Shown one piece after another: positions 1 to 10,963 of a stretch of 64,000 nt of DNA. Below the pieces are notes generated by a model. That model searched no databases. It saw only the letters and a list, made by a program, of their open reading frames with translations, and was not told the origin of the DNA. Every line of letters begins with the position of its first letter. The stretch's first letter is position 1. The stretch is from Lolium rigidum (lineage: Eukaryota > Streptophyta > Magnoliopsida > Poales > Poaceae). A program made the translations under genes and the position numbers. The stretch spans positions 271,383,687 to 271,447,686 of the forward strand of contig NC_061510.1 in NCBI RefSeq assembly GCF_022539505.1, read 5' to 3'.

Positions 1-690
1 AGTGACCAAATATGAGGTGCCAAAAAATCCAAGAAAAGAAAGTTTTATAGTACATAGAGGATGACATGCGGGTCCCATGAGCCTGCAAGGTCCTCAACGT
101 GGCATGAGATCGAAAGAAAAATGCAAGTGACCAAATATCAGAAGCCAAAAATAATTCAAGAAAAGAAACTTGATTGTACATAGAGGATGACATGCGGGTC
201 CCATTTAGCAGCAGCGGTATCACCGTTTGAGAGGCTGCACGGGATCGAAATAAAAGGCAAGTGACCAAATATGAAGTTCCAAAAAAAATCCTAGAAAAGA
301 AAGTTTTATAGTACATAGAGGATGACATGCGGGTCCCATTTAGCAGCAGCGGTCTCACCATTTGAGAGGCGGCATGGGATCGAAAGAAAAAGGTAAGTGA
401 CCAAATATGAGGTGCCAAAAAAATCCAAGAAAAGAAAGTTTCATAGAACATAGAGGATGACATGCGGGTCCCATTTAGCAGCAGCGGTATCACCGCTTGA
501 GAGGCGGCAGGGGATCGAAAGAAAAAGGCAAGTGACCAAATTTGAGGTGCCAAAAAAATCCAAGAAAAGAAAGTTTTATAGTACATAGAGGATGACATGC
601 GGGTCCCATTTAGCAGCAACGGTATCACCGTTTGAGAGGCGGCAGGGGATCAAAAGAAAAAGGAAGTAGCCGTAAATCGGGGGTCAAAAA
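1..690. repeat. Subterminal tandem repeat, about 135-bp unit
   Basis: Units starting with AGTGACCAAAT begin near 1, 125, 260, 396 and 531, and a diverged sixth begins near 666. Each carries the block GGATGACATGCGGGTCCCAT and, in most units, a TTTAGCAGCAGCGGTATCACC stretch. Spacing is 124 to 136 bases. Such arrays next to a CACTA terminus are the known binding region for the element-encoded TNPA-type protein; binding here is inferred only from position. Confidence 0.8.
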
Positions 691-1078
691 ATCCAAGAAT
701 AGAAAGAATTTTGGTTCATAGAGGATGACATGCGGGACCCATGATCCCGCATCGTAAACGGCTCGATCGGAGAGCGTTGAACGAGATGGCGCGATCGAGA
801 AAAAAAACAATGCCAGAGAGGCTGCCATCTGGGCCCTACATCCCTCGGCGGTGTGGATTTGCGTTGACTCGGCCGGCGAACCCGAGAATTCGAGATGCAC
901 CACGTCCCGGGCACCATACGCAACGTTTTGGCCATTTTCGGCGGGCTAGGTGGCCTCAAAAACGAGAAAAAAACGTTTTGACATGCACAACGGACAGACC
1001 CAAAATCGTCGGCCATGGTACACCAGCAACCACGGCGCGACTTCAACTTCGTCGGCCATGGCAACTTTTCTTGTAGTG
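1..1078. mobile_element. CACTA transposon, right-hand end
   Basis: The segment ends in AACTTTTCTTGTAGTG (1063-1078), the reverse complement of the CACTACAAGAAAA terminus typical of grass CACTA (En/Spm) transposons. The same 16 bases end a second element at 63932. Upstream of the terminus is an array of short tandem repeats, as expected for CACTA subterminal regions. No transposase is visible in this part; the body and the left end lie outside the window. The element appears to sit in an LTR retrotransposon, because LTR-like sequence starts directly after 1078. Confidence 0.8.
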
Positions 1079-2149
1079 TTAATTGAATGGATAAATGAGG
1101 TGAACTACTTGGCAGTGATGATCCTATTAACTGATAAATTGGAGCTAGAAGGATGCCAACCACTGGTTGGGAACCCTAGCTCATTTCTGAACCCTATTGG
1201 GTGATGATGCAGTGACTTGGTGTGTTGATTTGTGGGTTTGAGGTGGCCCTGACAGCTCCTTGATGCTGTCGATGGATGTCTAGGTTTTGCTGGTGCAAAG
1301 TTTATATACTGTCCCTCTTCTCACTCCTATGGTCGACAACAATGCATGACTGGGTACTTCTCCCCTGGCTGTGTGTGTGTGGAGAGCATGCTGCTATCGT
1401 TGTGAGCTGCTGTGCATGCTCCCAAGTTGGAACTTGGTCCTTTGGCTTGGTTCCCTCGGCAGCTTGATATTATCCATCAAAAACTCACTTATTTGACTAA
1501 CCTGCCAAGTGGCATTGCCACTTGGCATAATGTGTTTTTGTTTCTTCTTGTTCTATTTTGTAGGGATCAAAAAGGTGATCAAGGAATTCTTCATGAAGTG
1601 TTGATAAATAATAACTTGAAGATTTTAGCTAGTTTAGCCATTTACAATTCCTTGTAATTTTCATTTTCCTTTTTCCATTTATTCAATTTCTGTAATGTGT
1701 TGTAATTATTATAATTCATTTGGGATATTATAATGAAAATGTATTATGTGTGTGAAATCAATAAAGCTCAAGGTTTTCTCTAATGAGCTTTGATTATATT
1801 TCCAATTAATTTATATTATTTATTTATCCAATTACTTAATGAATTGTCTCATGTTTGAATTATAATATGCTTTTTTATGTTTGAATTTGAAATTCAAACA
1901 TAATTTGGTTTGCATTCAATCATGCAACTTAAGTTAAAAGTTGAATTGTTTCCCTCTCTTAACAAAACCCTAATTTGAGTTTAGCTAGGTCCAAGTTTAT
2001 CGCACTCTCGAAACCCTAACCCTATCTGGTGTCGAGAGAGAAACTTGTCCCCCTAAGAGGCAGTTTTTCAATAAAGCGCGACAGTTCCCAGATTTTACGA
2101 TGCAATGCACATCCCTTTCTAAAATCGTCTCGAATACTGGGATATTACA
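1079..2149 (+). mobile_element. Gypsy-type LTR, 3' part, cut by the CACTA element
   Basis: AT-rich sequence ends in GGGATATTACA at 2149, the usual 3' end of grass gypsy LTRs that start TGTAACACC. It holds a stretch with AATAAAG near 1760 that could serve as polyadenylation signal. No ORF is convincing. The beginning of the LTR is missing because the CACTA element abuts it at 1078/1079. At 2150 the sequence changes abruptly to LINE coding sequence, so the LTR element is read as inserted into that LINE. A family resemblance to the LTR start at 41231 is possible but not shown. Confidence 0.55.
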
Positions 2150-4990
2150 GCTACATAGAGAAGGGTTCTCGGATATGGTAAAAATGTATGGGACCAGCAT
2201 TTTGTCGCGGGCTCTCCAATCCAAAGGTGGAATAGCAAGCTTAGGGCTATGCGAAAATACCTTGGAGGGAGGGCACGACATACAGCTGGACAGCTCAAAC
2301 AAGAGAAGCTCAGCCTTTCGACGTCAATTGATGATCTAGAGGCAATTGCGGAATATAGACGGCTGATGACACATGAACTTGATCAAAAAAATCAATACAA
2401 TGTGAAGTTAGCCGGATTATTACGCGAAGAGGAACTCAAATGGTACCAGCGATCAAAGGGTCAATTCTTATTGGAAGGGATTCGAATACGAGATACTTTC
2501 ATAGTGTTGCTAATAGCAGACACAAAAAGAAACATATTCATTCCCTTATCCAAGATGATGTCATGATCGAAGGACAAGGGGAATTAAGTCTTACATTACA
2601 TCTTATTACAAAAGTTTATTTGGAGCACCTGAGGATTCACATATCTCGTTGGATGAATCCAGAGTAGATGATATACCACAGCTGTCCCCTCAGGAGAACG
2701 CTGTCCTTTCCGCTCCATACACGGAGGAGGAGATTAGGAAAGCGGTTTTCCAGATGGAACACAACAAGACACCGGGGTCGGATGGTTTTCCAGCTGAGTT
2801 CTATCAAACATTCTAGGATACTATAAAAAATGATCTCCTAGAGTTGTTTCAAGAACTTCATGATGGGAAATTAGATCTCTTTCGAATTAACTTTGGGGAA
2901 ATAATTCTCCTCCCTAAGGTTAACGACGCGGATCGTTTCCAGCAATTCAGACCGATTTGTCTACTCAATGTTTGCTTTAAATTTTTTACAAAGGTTGCTA
3001 CTATTAGACTTAATTCTGTAGCTGATCAAGTTGTGCGTCCTACTCAAACAACGTTCATGCAAGGTCGATACATCTTGGATGGTGTCGTGATGTTGCATGA
3101 GACGATTCATGAGATGCACCGCAAAAAGTTGAGTGGGGTTATCCTTAAAATCGACTTTGAAAAGGCTTATGATAAAATCAAATGGTCTTTCCTACAACAA
3201 ACACTTCGGATGAAAGGTTTTTCTTCGGAATGGCATGTTCTAATTAATAACTTCATCTCTGGTGGAAGTGTCGCCATCAAAGTTAATGATGATGTTGGCA
3301 AATTCTTCCAAACAAAGAAGGGGTTAAGACAAGGAGATCCGTTGTCTCCAATGTTATTTAACATTGTGGCGGATATGCTTGCTATTTTAATTGAGCGTGC
3401 CAAGGAAGATGGCCAGATTGAAGGAGTGGTGCCCCACCTAGTTGATGGGGGACTGTCTATTCTGCAGTATGCCGATGATACAATTCTTTTTATGGATCAC
3501 AACTTAGATAAGGCAAGAAACCTTAAATTAATCCTCTCAGTTTTCGAACAGTTATCTGGTCTAAAGATTAACATCCATAAGAGTGAATTGTTTTGTTTCG
3601 GTGATGCCCAAGACGAGGCCGACCAATATGCCGAATTATTCGGTTGTGGTTTAGGCTCTTTTCCAATTAGCTACCTAGGTATTCTGATTCATCATCGGAG
3701 ACTTACTCTAGCCGAATGGAAAATGGTCGAGAAAAGGTTGCAGAAAAGACTGAGTAGTTGGAAAGGAAAATTATTATCTCTTAGTGGAAGATTGGTACTC
3801 ATAAATTGGGTACTCACAAATATGGTACTATATATGATATCATTCTTCCAGTTGCCAAAAGGAATTCTTCATAGATTGGATTACCTCCGATCAAGATTTT
3901 TCTGGCAAGGAGATAGTGAGAAGAAAAAATATCGGTTGACAAAGTGGAGTGTTGTATGTCGTCCCAAAGATCAAGGTGGACTTGGTATCGACGATCTAGA
4001 GCTTAAGAACCAGGCCCTACTAGGTAAATGATTGGCTAGGTTCTTAACCGAGGACGGAGTATGGCAAAACTTGTTGAGGAGGAAGTATGTAGGCTCGAAA
4101 GCGTTGTCTCATGTTTCTTGGAAACTCGGAGATTCACATTTTTGGGCTGGCATTATGGCTACTAAGAAGCACTTCTTTTCACACGGGTCTTTCTCCATTC
4201 GGGATGGGTCAGAAATTTGTTTCTGGGAGGATAAGTGGTTGGGGATAACTACGCTCCGGGTACAGTACACAGCTTTATATAGGATCGCACGTCATAAGGA
4301 TGCAACCCTTCAAAGGGTGATGGAAACTTCTCCACGATCGATGACTTTCAGATGGAATGTAGTCGGTCCCCGATTAACCAACTGGAATGAATTGCTACAG
4401 AGATTAGCTTCAGTCCAATTGGTCCAAGGGAAATATTTATTCGGGAACTTACTAAAAATGGTAAGTTCGCAGTAAGATCCATGTATGAAGCATTAATTCA
4501 ACCTATTCAGCCGGTATATAATAATAATAAAAATTGGAAACTGAGGATACCACTAAAGATGAAGGTCTTTGCTTGGTACCTACGCCGCGGTGTTATCCTC
4601 ACCAAAGATAACCTTGCAAAAATAAACTGGCATGGATGTACGAGATGTGTTTTCTATCATGAAGACGAGGCAATTAAACATCTTTTTTTCCAGTGCCGGT
4701 TTGCCAAAGCTATATGGTCAATCATTCAGATAGGATCTAGCTTATACCCTCCCCGTAGTGTTGCGAATATTTTCGGCAACTGGCTAAATAGGGTAGAGGA
4801 TAGGTTTAGGAGCCTTATCAGGGTGGGAGCGTTAGCCGTTATATGGTCGATCTGGCTATATAGAAATGACAAGGTTTTTAATGATAAATTTTTTTCTCTT
4901 ATGCAGGTAATTTATCGATCTACGGCTACACTCCGTTTATGGTTCTCACTTCAACGCTTGGAGGACCGCGACCTCTTTCTACACGATTGA
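2150..4990 (+). pseudogene. LINE ORF2 remnant: reverse transcriptase and zf-RVT
   Basis: The reading frame encodes the pre-RT region (from about 2178), the RT fingers and palm, and a C-terminal zf-RVT domain (about 4481-4990). Visible RT landmarks are the PLSPMLFN block near 3345 and the catalytic YADDT motif near 3469; a LKIDFEKAYDKI block carries the first catalytic aspartate near 3150. The longest open stretch is 395 codons (2844-4031). It is broken by a +/-1 shift near 2175 and another near 2450, by a TAG at about 2814, a TGA at 4029-4031 and a shift near 4475. This enzyme would have reverse-transcribed its own RNA at the nicked target. It is inactive as it stands. Confidence 0.88.
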
Positions 4991-5214
4991 AGAATTCGGT
5001 CAAGGAGTTTATTATCCAACATGGGTGGCTGCATAGTCTGAGGATAGCTGCTCCGCCAACATGATTTGCTCACATTTTGTATGAGTGATATACTTTTATT
5101 TGAACCTTTTATGTTTGGTTGTATCTGCGAACGGCTGTGTGCATCCTAGTTATGCAGAGGCCGGATGTATTACGTTAAACTCTGAAGTAATAAAGCGCTC
5201 TTTTTCGAAACAAA
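2150..5214 (+). mobile_element. LINE (L1-type) retrotransposon, 5' part cut off
   Basis: Contains the reverse transcriptase and C-terminal zinc-finger region of a plant L1-type LINE, followed by a short 3' UTR that ends with AATAAAGCGC and a TTTTTCGAAA tail, as in other grass LINE 3' ends. The endonuclease region and ORF1 are not present; the left side ends at an LTR boundary (2149/2150), so the missing 5' part probably lies beyond the inserted LTR element. No target-site duplication could be identified at the 3' side. Confidence 0.85.
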
Positions 5215-6032
5215 GTAGAATCTGAAAACATGAAAATACATCCACACTTGATCATTCGTAAAGATGAAATTACAGAGAGAGCCTCCACACTGATAAGGCA
5301 AAACGAATACGGACAAAAAACAGATTTTACAAAGTTAAGCAATGCATCGCCACACCTCCAAATCCCTGCAGCCTCCTTGCCAAACTACTTCTCTCAGCTA
5401 GACAAATTCACAAAGATATCTGCAGTCGGTTGTATCATCCTATTGGTCATAGCCTCCTTTTTGCGCTTCATCTGCAGATGAGGATCTGTGGGGAGTAGGA
5501 AGATAGACATACATTCTCAGGGAAAGAGAAGATTTATATAGGGATGTTGGATTTATACAGTGTTATTTTGCCAGAATAAATAGGGAATGGGAACCGAGTA
5601 ACTTCCATGTGGCTGAGAACTAATTTATTGCCACTTAGCGGTGATCAAACATTTATATCGATCACCACTCACCAGATAAAGAAGGGAAACAAAGAGGTGA
5701 ACTCTCCAAGTGAGCTGCTATGAGATTATTAATTAGGAAACAGAAGGGTGCTCCAGACTATGGAGAAGATTATGAAGGAATTCACGTTACAAAACTGAGA
5801 GTGTAACAAAAAATAAAATGATGACGTGGCATAGTAGCATTGGTTGCAAAATAGGGAGGTGATGAGGCATGCTTGCATGTTGAGAGAAATCAACTTAGTG
5901 GGTCAACCTTTGATGAACCAAAATATCTCAAAAAAAAGTGACGGACCCTGGAGAGTACCCTGAATTTCCTCTAGTAGTTTTGTTTTGGGAAATAACTTAT
6001 CTCTACCTACTACACAAATCTTAGTGAATAAA
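5215..6032. other. Intergenic, no gene recognised
   Basis: About 0.8 kb between the LINE 3' end and a MITE remnant. One 83-codon ORF (5230-5481, plus) has no recognisable motif, and a TATATA-containing stretch lies near 5535. I see no supported feature. Confidence 0.4.
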
Positions 6033-6152
6033 TACTTCTTCCGTTTCTATTTAGTTGTCGCAGCTTTGGTCAAATTTTGTCAAGATACACATCGTTCTAG
6101 TGTGTAAGTTTGCCCATTTTGGAAAAAAGCTGCGATAAATAATTTGGAATAG
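6033..6152. mobile_element. Stowaway-like MITE remnant
   Basis: Starts TACTTCTTCCGTTTCTATTT, close to the Stowaway terminus TACTCCCTCCGTTTC, and contains an inverted pair GTCGCAGCTT / AAGCTGCGAT (near 6058 and 6127). The right terminus is degenerate. It lies just downstream of the B3 gene stop codon on the minus strand. Confidence 0.55.
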
Positions 6153-6325
6153 CGTGCGCAAAGCTGACACCAAACTTAGAAATTACATGGAATTGCGGAA
6201 AATTCAGAGTTTCAGCTGCAGTAGTTCTCCAAGATCAACCATACAACCATTTGGTTTTAGAGTACAAAACATAGCTCCAGCAGAAATAGCAGGGGCCAGC
6301 ATTCCCTTCTACAACAAAGTAGAAA

Positions 6326-9300
6326 CTAACACTGATCACTCGTAATGATATGAACCCTCATCTTAAGCTCCTTCCAGTTGTTCTTCAGCTCAAATAGACA
6401 GATATCTCCGGCGTGCAGACAGTTCTCACGGACAAATTTGCGCCAGCCACCATGGAGCACACGTCTCCTACCACTCCATATACGTAGCTTGGTGTGCCAT
6501 ATCTTCCGCGCACGCTGGAGCAAAATAGTTTGCTCTTTGTTTGGAAGATATACAGCAGCATATTGTGCACCAAATTCCTAGTATTTTACATATATAAGCA
6601 ATTTACGATGACAAGTCGACCACTCATGTTAATAACATAAAAAAAACTTCCATTTAGGTATACATAGTTATCTGGTTCGAGAAAATATGCATTTCATTGA
6701 TTCGGTTGCAAAAGTAAATTCAAACCAAATATCTTCAAATCTGCTTGTAAATTGGAGACAGTTGGCAATAAAATATTATGAACACTTAAACAAAAGGCTT
6801 AAGGGCACATCAAGTATGCATGAAATGGAACCTATAATCTGTACTATTGTACTCCATTGCTGAAAACAAGGGTATATAATTTGCCCAAATACAAACAAAG
6901 GTAAGTTTGACCAAGTTTATAGAAAAACTATCAACAATTATAATACTATGTATCTATAATATGAAATATATTTCAGTGTATCTAATGATATTGATTTGAC
7001 ATTTTGTAATATTTTTTCCAAATTTTACATTGTTTGACTGGAAAAATTTATGCAGGAGCAAAAGGCCCGAGGGACATTTTTGAATATTTTTGCCAAATGT
7101 GCAGTAACCCCCCCCCCCCCCCTCTTTCTGTAAAATCAAGATTGTAACCTCTTAGGAGGCGTGTAACAAATTCTATCTTTCCAATGAAATGCAAAGAGTC
7201 CTTTGCGTTTTCTCGAAAAAAAATGCACTTTCTTTTCAGGACTGGGGGAGCCTACTCTGTCACTATCCTCGGTTTACACACTCCCACCTCCCCCACAAAA
7301 CTGCATAAAGAAAATCCAAGGAAAACAGGCTTAAACTAGACAAAAAAGGTGTTAATAAGGATCCCAAACCTCCTTGGATGAATAAATTATTTTATGACAG
7401 ATGACCACAAGATAAAATGCCTTTCACTAGTAACAATAAAATGCCTAAGATAACTGAGCTTACCAGGACGTAACGCCCATTGACACCAGCACTGGTATTG
7501 TTCATGATTGCAACATACAGGGGTGCTTCCAATTGGATGGCTTGCAATTTATCTTCAATTATACTCTGTTGCAATGGAGATAGACAGCTATTTTGTGCTA
7601 GTATGTAGGGCGGCACAAAAGGACCTGCATGCGTGTTGCTTTCTGCGTGCAGTAGATGAACCGTAAACGTGAACCTTCTCCCATTCTTTGCTGGTACAAA
7701 GATACAGATATCTCCCTCCTCCACATGATTTTCGCAAACAAAATCACACCACTCCCCCCTAATCTTGTGCATACTTGCATTTTTCGTCTTGTAGAACCTG
7801 GGGTGCCATTTCTTCTTCACACCGGCTCTCTGAAGTGTGACAGATGCACTTTCATGGGGAAAGTGTAGAACTGCGTATTTCTTAGAGATGGTCTGATTAC
7901 AAATGGGACAGGATGAGAACATTTGATGACATTAACAAACAAACAAACAGACAAGAACATAAAACTCAGTCCAGATATAGTTTCAATAATCAAGAAATAA
8001 AATTCATTTATTTAATTGCTAATATAGGGCCATGAGAACATGAAGATGACGTAGTTTCCCTCTAACGTTGAAAACAAAAATAACCTCATAATTCTAGAGA
8101 GGACTGATGAAGAACTCAGAAAATCTACCAGAGAAGAATGCGGTGGTTCGACACTGGACTTCTTCATGATAGCCACGAATGCAAGAGTTCTGGGTTGAAT
8201 GTTCCGGAGAAGCATAACAACTTTCTCCTTTTGTTCTTCAGTTAAATAACTCCTAAGTGACAACACATAATCATGCTCGGGAGGCGTTTGAACATCATCC
8301 GACTCAGAAGAATCGCACTCCAAAGCACTATCTTCTCCTAAAATTTCATAGGTAAAAGAAACAATAAGTAACCCACCTGTCTTCTTCTAATATGCATGTG
8401 TTCGAGAACAAAAAAGTAATTAAAGTTTGATGCATATGTGCATGTAGCTTAACAACAAAAAAATTGACCCATTTTTGTTGACAGAAATGTAACTTAACAG
8501 TTAACACTATAACCTGATTCCTTATTTGCAGAGGATATAGAAGCCGTCTTTGTAATACTTCTAATGTGGCTTGAATGCCCTCTTTGGCATCCATCTAATC
8601 TTCCACTTTCTGACAACTCATTACATTGAAATAAATTTTCACATAAATAAGAAAAAAATATGAATCGGAACGGAGGAACTTGTCATACGGACATACCGTC
8701 AGACTGTTCCTCCTTAACACGCACAGTTGAGGCCATCTTTGGTCCTAGCAAATCATAATTTGAGCCAAGAACAGGACTTCCATCTGAGGGGTGATCAATA
8801 CTCCCTTTGCGAAGCACATGGATCACCACTGTGAATGTTGTTCCGTTGCTATTCCTCATTGGTTGGAAGAGGCAGAGATCTCCCTCCATCAAATGATTGT
8901 CACGGACAAAGTTACAGCCATACAGATCGCACCGACCTCCGTCTTGTCTGACAAGTAATTTGCAGTGCCAAGTCTTGCTCTGCCTGGCCAGCTGGAGTGT
9001 GATAGTTTGACTTTTGTGTGGAAAGTAAGTGATAGTGTAATCCTTAGGAATTACCTAATTACAAAATGTACATCAGGTAGCACAGTTGTAAGTTTTACTC
9101 GAACAAGATTGCAATAAAAGAGGAATTCACTCATGCGAGGACTGGAAAGCAAGACGAAGTATTAAGACTGCAAGAATTCACCAAGTACACAGAATCTTTT
9201 ATGATTATGTGTCTTCAGATGTATTTTTTCCAAAAGTATCTTTTGAAGCTTTATTAGAAACAGAAGCAATGCTGAGTTTCCTAATCAGTATTCAAATGAC

Positions 9301-10357
9301 CAATATATAGGAATACAGGCAATAAAGAGTTCATGTAGAATTGAGACGTTTAAACTGAGGTACCAGGTCAGGATATGGTTTCACATTGGGCTTGTTCATC
9401 ATAGCCACAAGCAGAGGCATCTTTGGTTGAGTTTCCTTGACAAGTGCAACTATGTTTGCTTCCTGCTCTTCTGTTACATAGCATTGCCCTGATAAGACAT
9501 AAAGAGGCTTCGAGAGTGTGTGATCATCCAACTCAGAAGGACTGTCTTCTCCTGTATACAAGAGTTTTCAAGAGTAAATGCAACTGTAGATAAAACATCA
9601 TCTTACAACACGATGCAAAGGTACAAGTTAGCTGGCAAACCAACCTGAAAAATCCTCAGATGAAGAGGATGTTGCGTCTGTCCTTGCCCATTTTCTACAA
9701 CGGCCTGAGCTACAATTTTGGCATCCATCTGACTCCCGACCCACTGACGAACGAGTATTGTGATCGCTCGAACTGCTTGACATGTCTGCATAATTTTTGC
9801 TTCGTTCTTGATTACTAGTATCGCTCTCAATGCCAGCACAGGATACCCTTTTCTCACAACCACCAGAATCAAAGACCGCAACCTTGAAGCGAGATCTTCC
9901 ATGGTACCGGAACATCAACGAGTCTTTCTCCACTATGTTATTGGCATCAACAAACACCTCCCATCCAGACTGAAGGATTGTTATGTCCTTGTGCTTGGTA
10001 ACTCCAACATCATACACTTTACCATTGGGGCCTTCTAGTTCGATGGTTCCTGGCATCTTTCGTACAAAATAGTTCCCAAACCTCTCTGGTATGATCTGCA
10101 GTAACATAAGTAAAATTTGAAGAGACCTTTTTTTTTGGGAGAGTTAACTGTAGACAAAAGGTAAATTTCCCTAAAATTGGTTCCAATGAATAAGATAGGG
10201 TGCTTGAATGAGGCCTTATTTTTACAAATGCCATATTAACTGCGAACGAGCTTACCAGGCTTTTTCTCGAATTTTTGTTCATCCGCCTGACGAAACGCGT
10301 GACCTTCCCATGTAGATGGTTCCAGTACCTCTTGCAGCCCTCGCAAGAATTCCTCAT
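6326..10357 (-). CDS. REM-type protein with four B3 DNA-binding domains
   Basis: Eight exons on the minus strand: 10357-10256, 10095-9645, 9551-9364, 9054-8697, 8609-8514, 8337-8129, 7892-7464, 6577-6326. All introns are GT-AG and the joined 2085 bases read through to one TAG, giving 694 residues. Four B3 domains lie at about 20-125, 232-335, 450-560 and 575-692, each with the W-x-x-F-V / GD-x-C-x-F type core (for example GDICLFEL in the last). Serine-rich and acidic linkers with a repeated GEDS start separate them. The N-terminus (SCEGCKRYWNHL) matches the rice REM-like B3 proteins of the Os03g0620400 group, so it is likely a nuclear sequence-specific DNA-binding regulator; targets are unknown. 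The start at 10357 is chosen because that conserved N-terminus begins there. A 5' UTR intron is likely (donor at 10581). Confidence 0.93.
7108..7222 (+). repeat. C15 run and LINE 3'-tail fragment in the last intron of the B3 gene
   Basis: A homopolymer of 15 C (7108-7122) is followed by about 80 bases ending in GCGTTTTCTCGAAAAAAAA, which resembles the 3' tail of grass LINEs or retroposed sequences in plus orientation. It lies inside the 886-base intron between exons 7 and 8 and leaves both splice sites untouched. Confidence 0.5.
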
Positions 10358-10790
10358 CTCGCACTTTCTATACCCTCTACAGCTATTTTAACAAAAGTAA
10401 TGAAATTAGTTACCCTGAGAGACCAAGACTACTCAATAGTCAATACTCTTCGAGTTATACTACTTGAGCTAAAGAACCGCAACTAGAGAAAATGAACATA
10501 AAGGAAATAGAAATGGCCAATCATGGATTCATGGCTATGCAGCAGACGGAAAGAAGGTCTAACTTAGTTACTAGTACTAACCTGCAGTCTAGCAGGCTTG
10601 GCGGAATACAAAGGGAGTAGTTCAGCTAGCACCCACACTCTGCGCACCCACACTCTGTAATCACCATTCCAGATGCCCTGGAGCTGGAATGAAGAACCAA
10701 GAAGGCGTAAGGAGACGAGGAAGGCGGAGGAGACTAGGAGAGGGGCCTCCAGTGTGGAGCCGTTCAGCCGTTTGGTATTCCCGTATAAAC
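10358..10790 (-). promoter_or_regulatory. 5' UTR with intron and probable promoter of the B3 gene
   Basis: On the minus strand a leader exon appears to end at 10582 with donor GTTAGT, and an acceptor TGTAG lies shortly before the start codon (near 10380). A TATA-like TTTATAC is at about 10783-10789. Upstream, within 60-180 bases, are a poly(T) scar (10852-10912) and a Harbinger element (from 10967), so the promoter is very short or includes transposon DNA. Exact transcription start is inferred, not seen. Confidence 0.45.
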
Positions 10791-10851
10791 CGAGGACAGA
10801 TGCAAAAAATCAGAGGGGCGTAAATATGCACGCCATGGTGCCCTGACTTGT

Positions 10852-10912
10852 CATCATCTCATCCTCTGCTTTTTTTTTTTTTTTTTTTTTTGAGCATCAT
10901 CTCATCCTCTGC
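10852..10912 (-). repeat. Bare poly(A) retroposition scar with 18-bp target duplication
   Basis: CATCATCTCATCCTCTGC occurs identically at 10852-10869 and 10895-10912, separated only by T22 and GAG. This is the footprint of target-primed reverse transcription: a long target duplication and a poly(A) tail on the minus strand, with practically no element body. Confidence 0.8.
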
Positions 10913-10963
10913 TGGCTGTGTCATACTTTGGCGGATTTTTAAGTAGAGTAATTGCACAAACAG

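Noticed and set aside
1..690. CRISPR-like spaced repeats
   Set aside because: Units of about 135 bases are similar over their full length, with no repeat-spacer alternation, and the DNA is plant.
625..1163. Overlapping ORFs of 80-160 codons on both strands in the first kilobase
   Set aside because: They lie in a CACTA subterminal region, share no protein motif and overlap each other in several frames.
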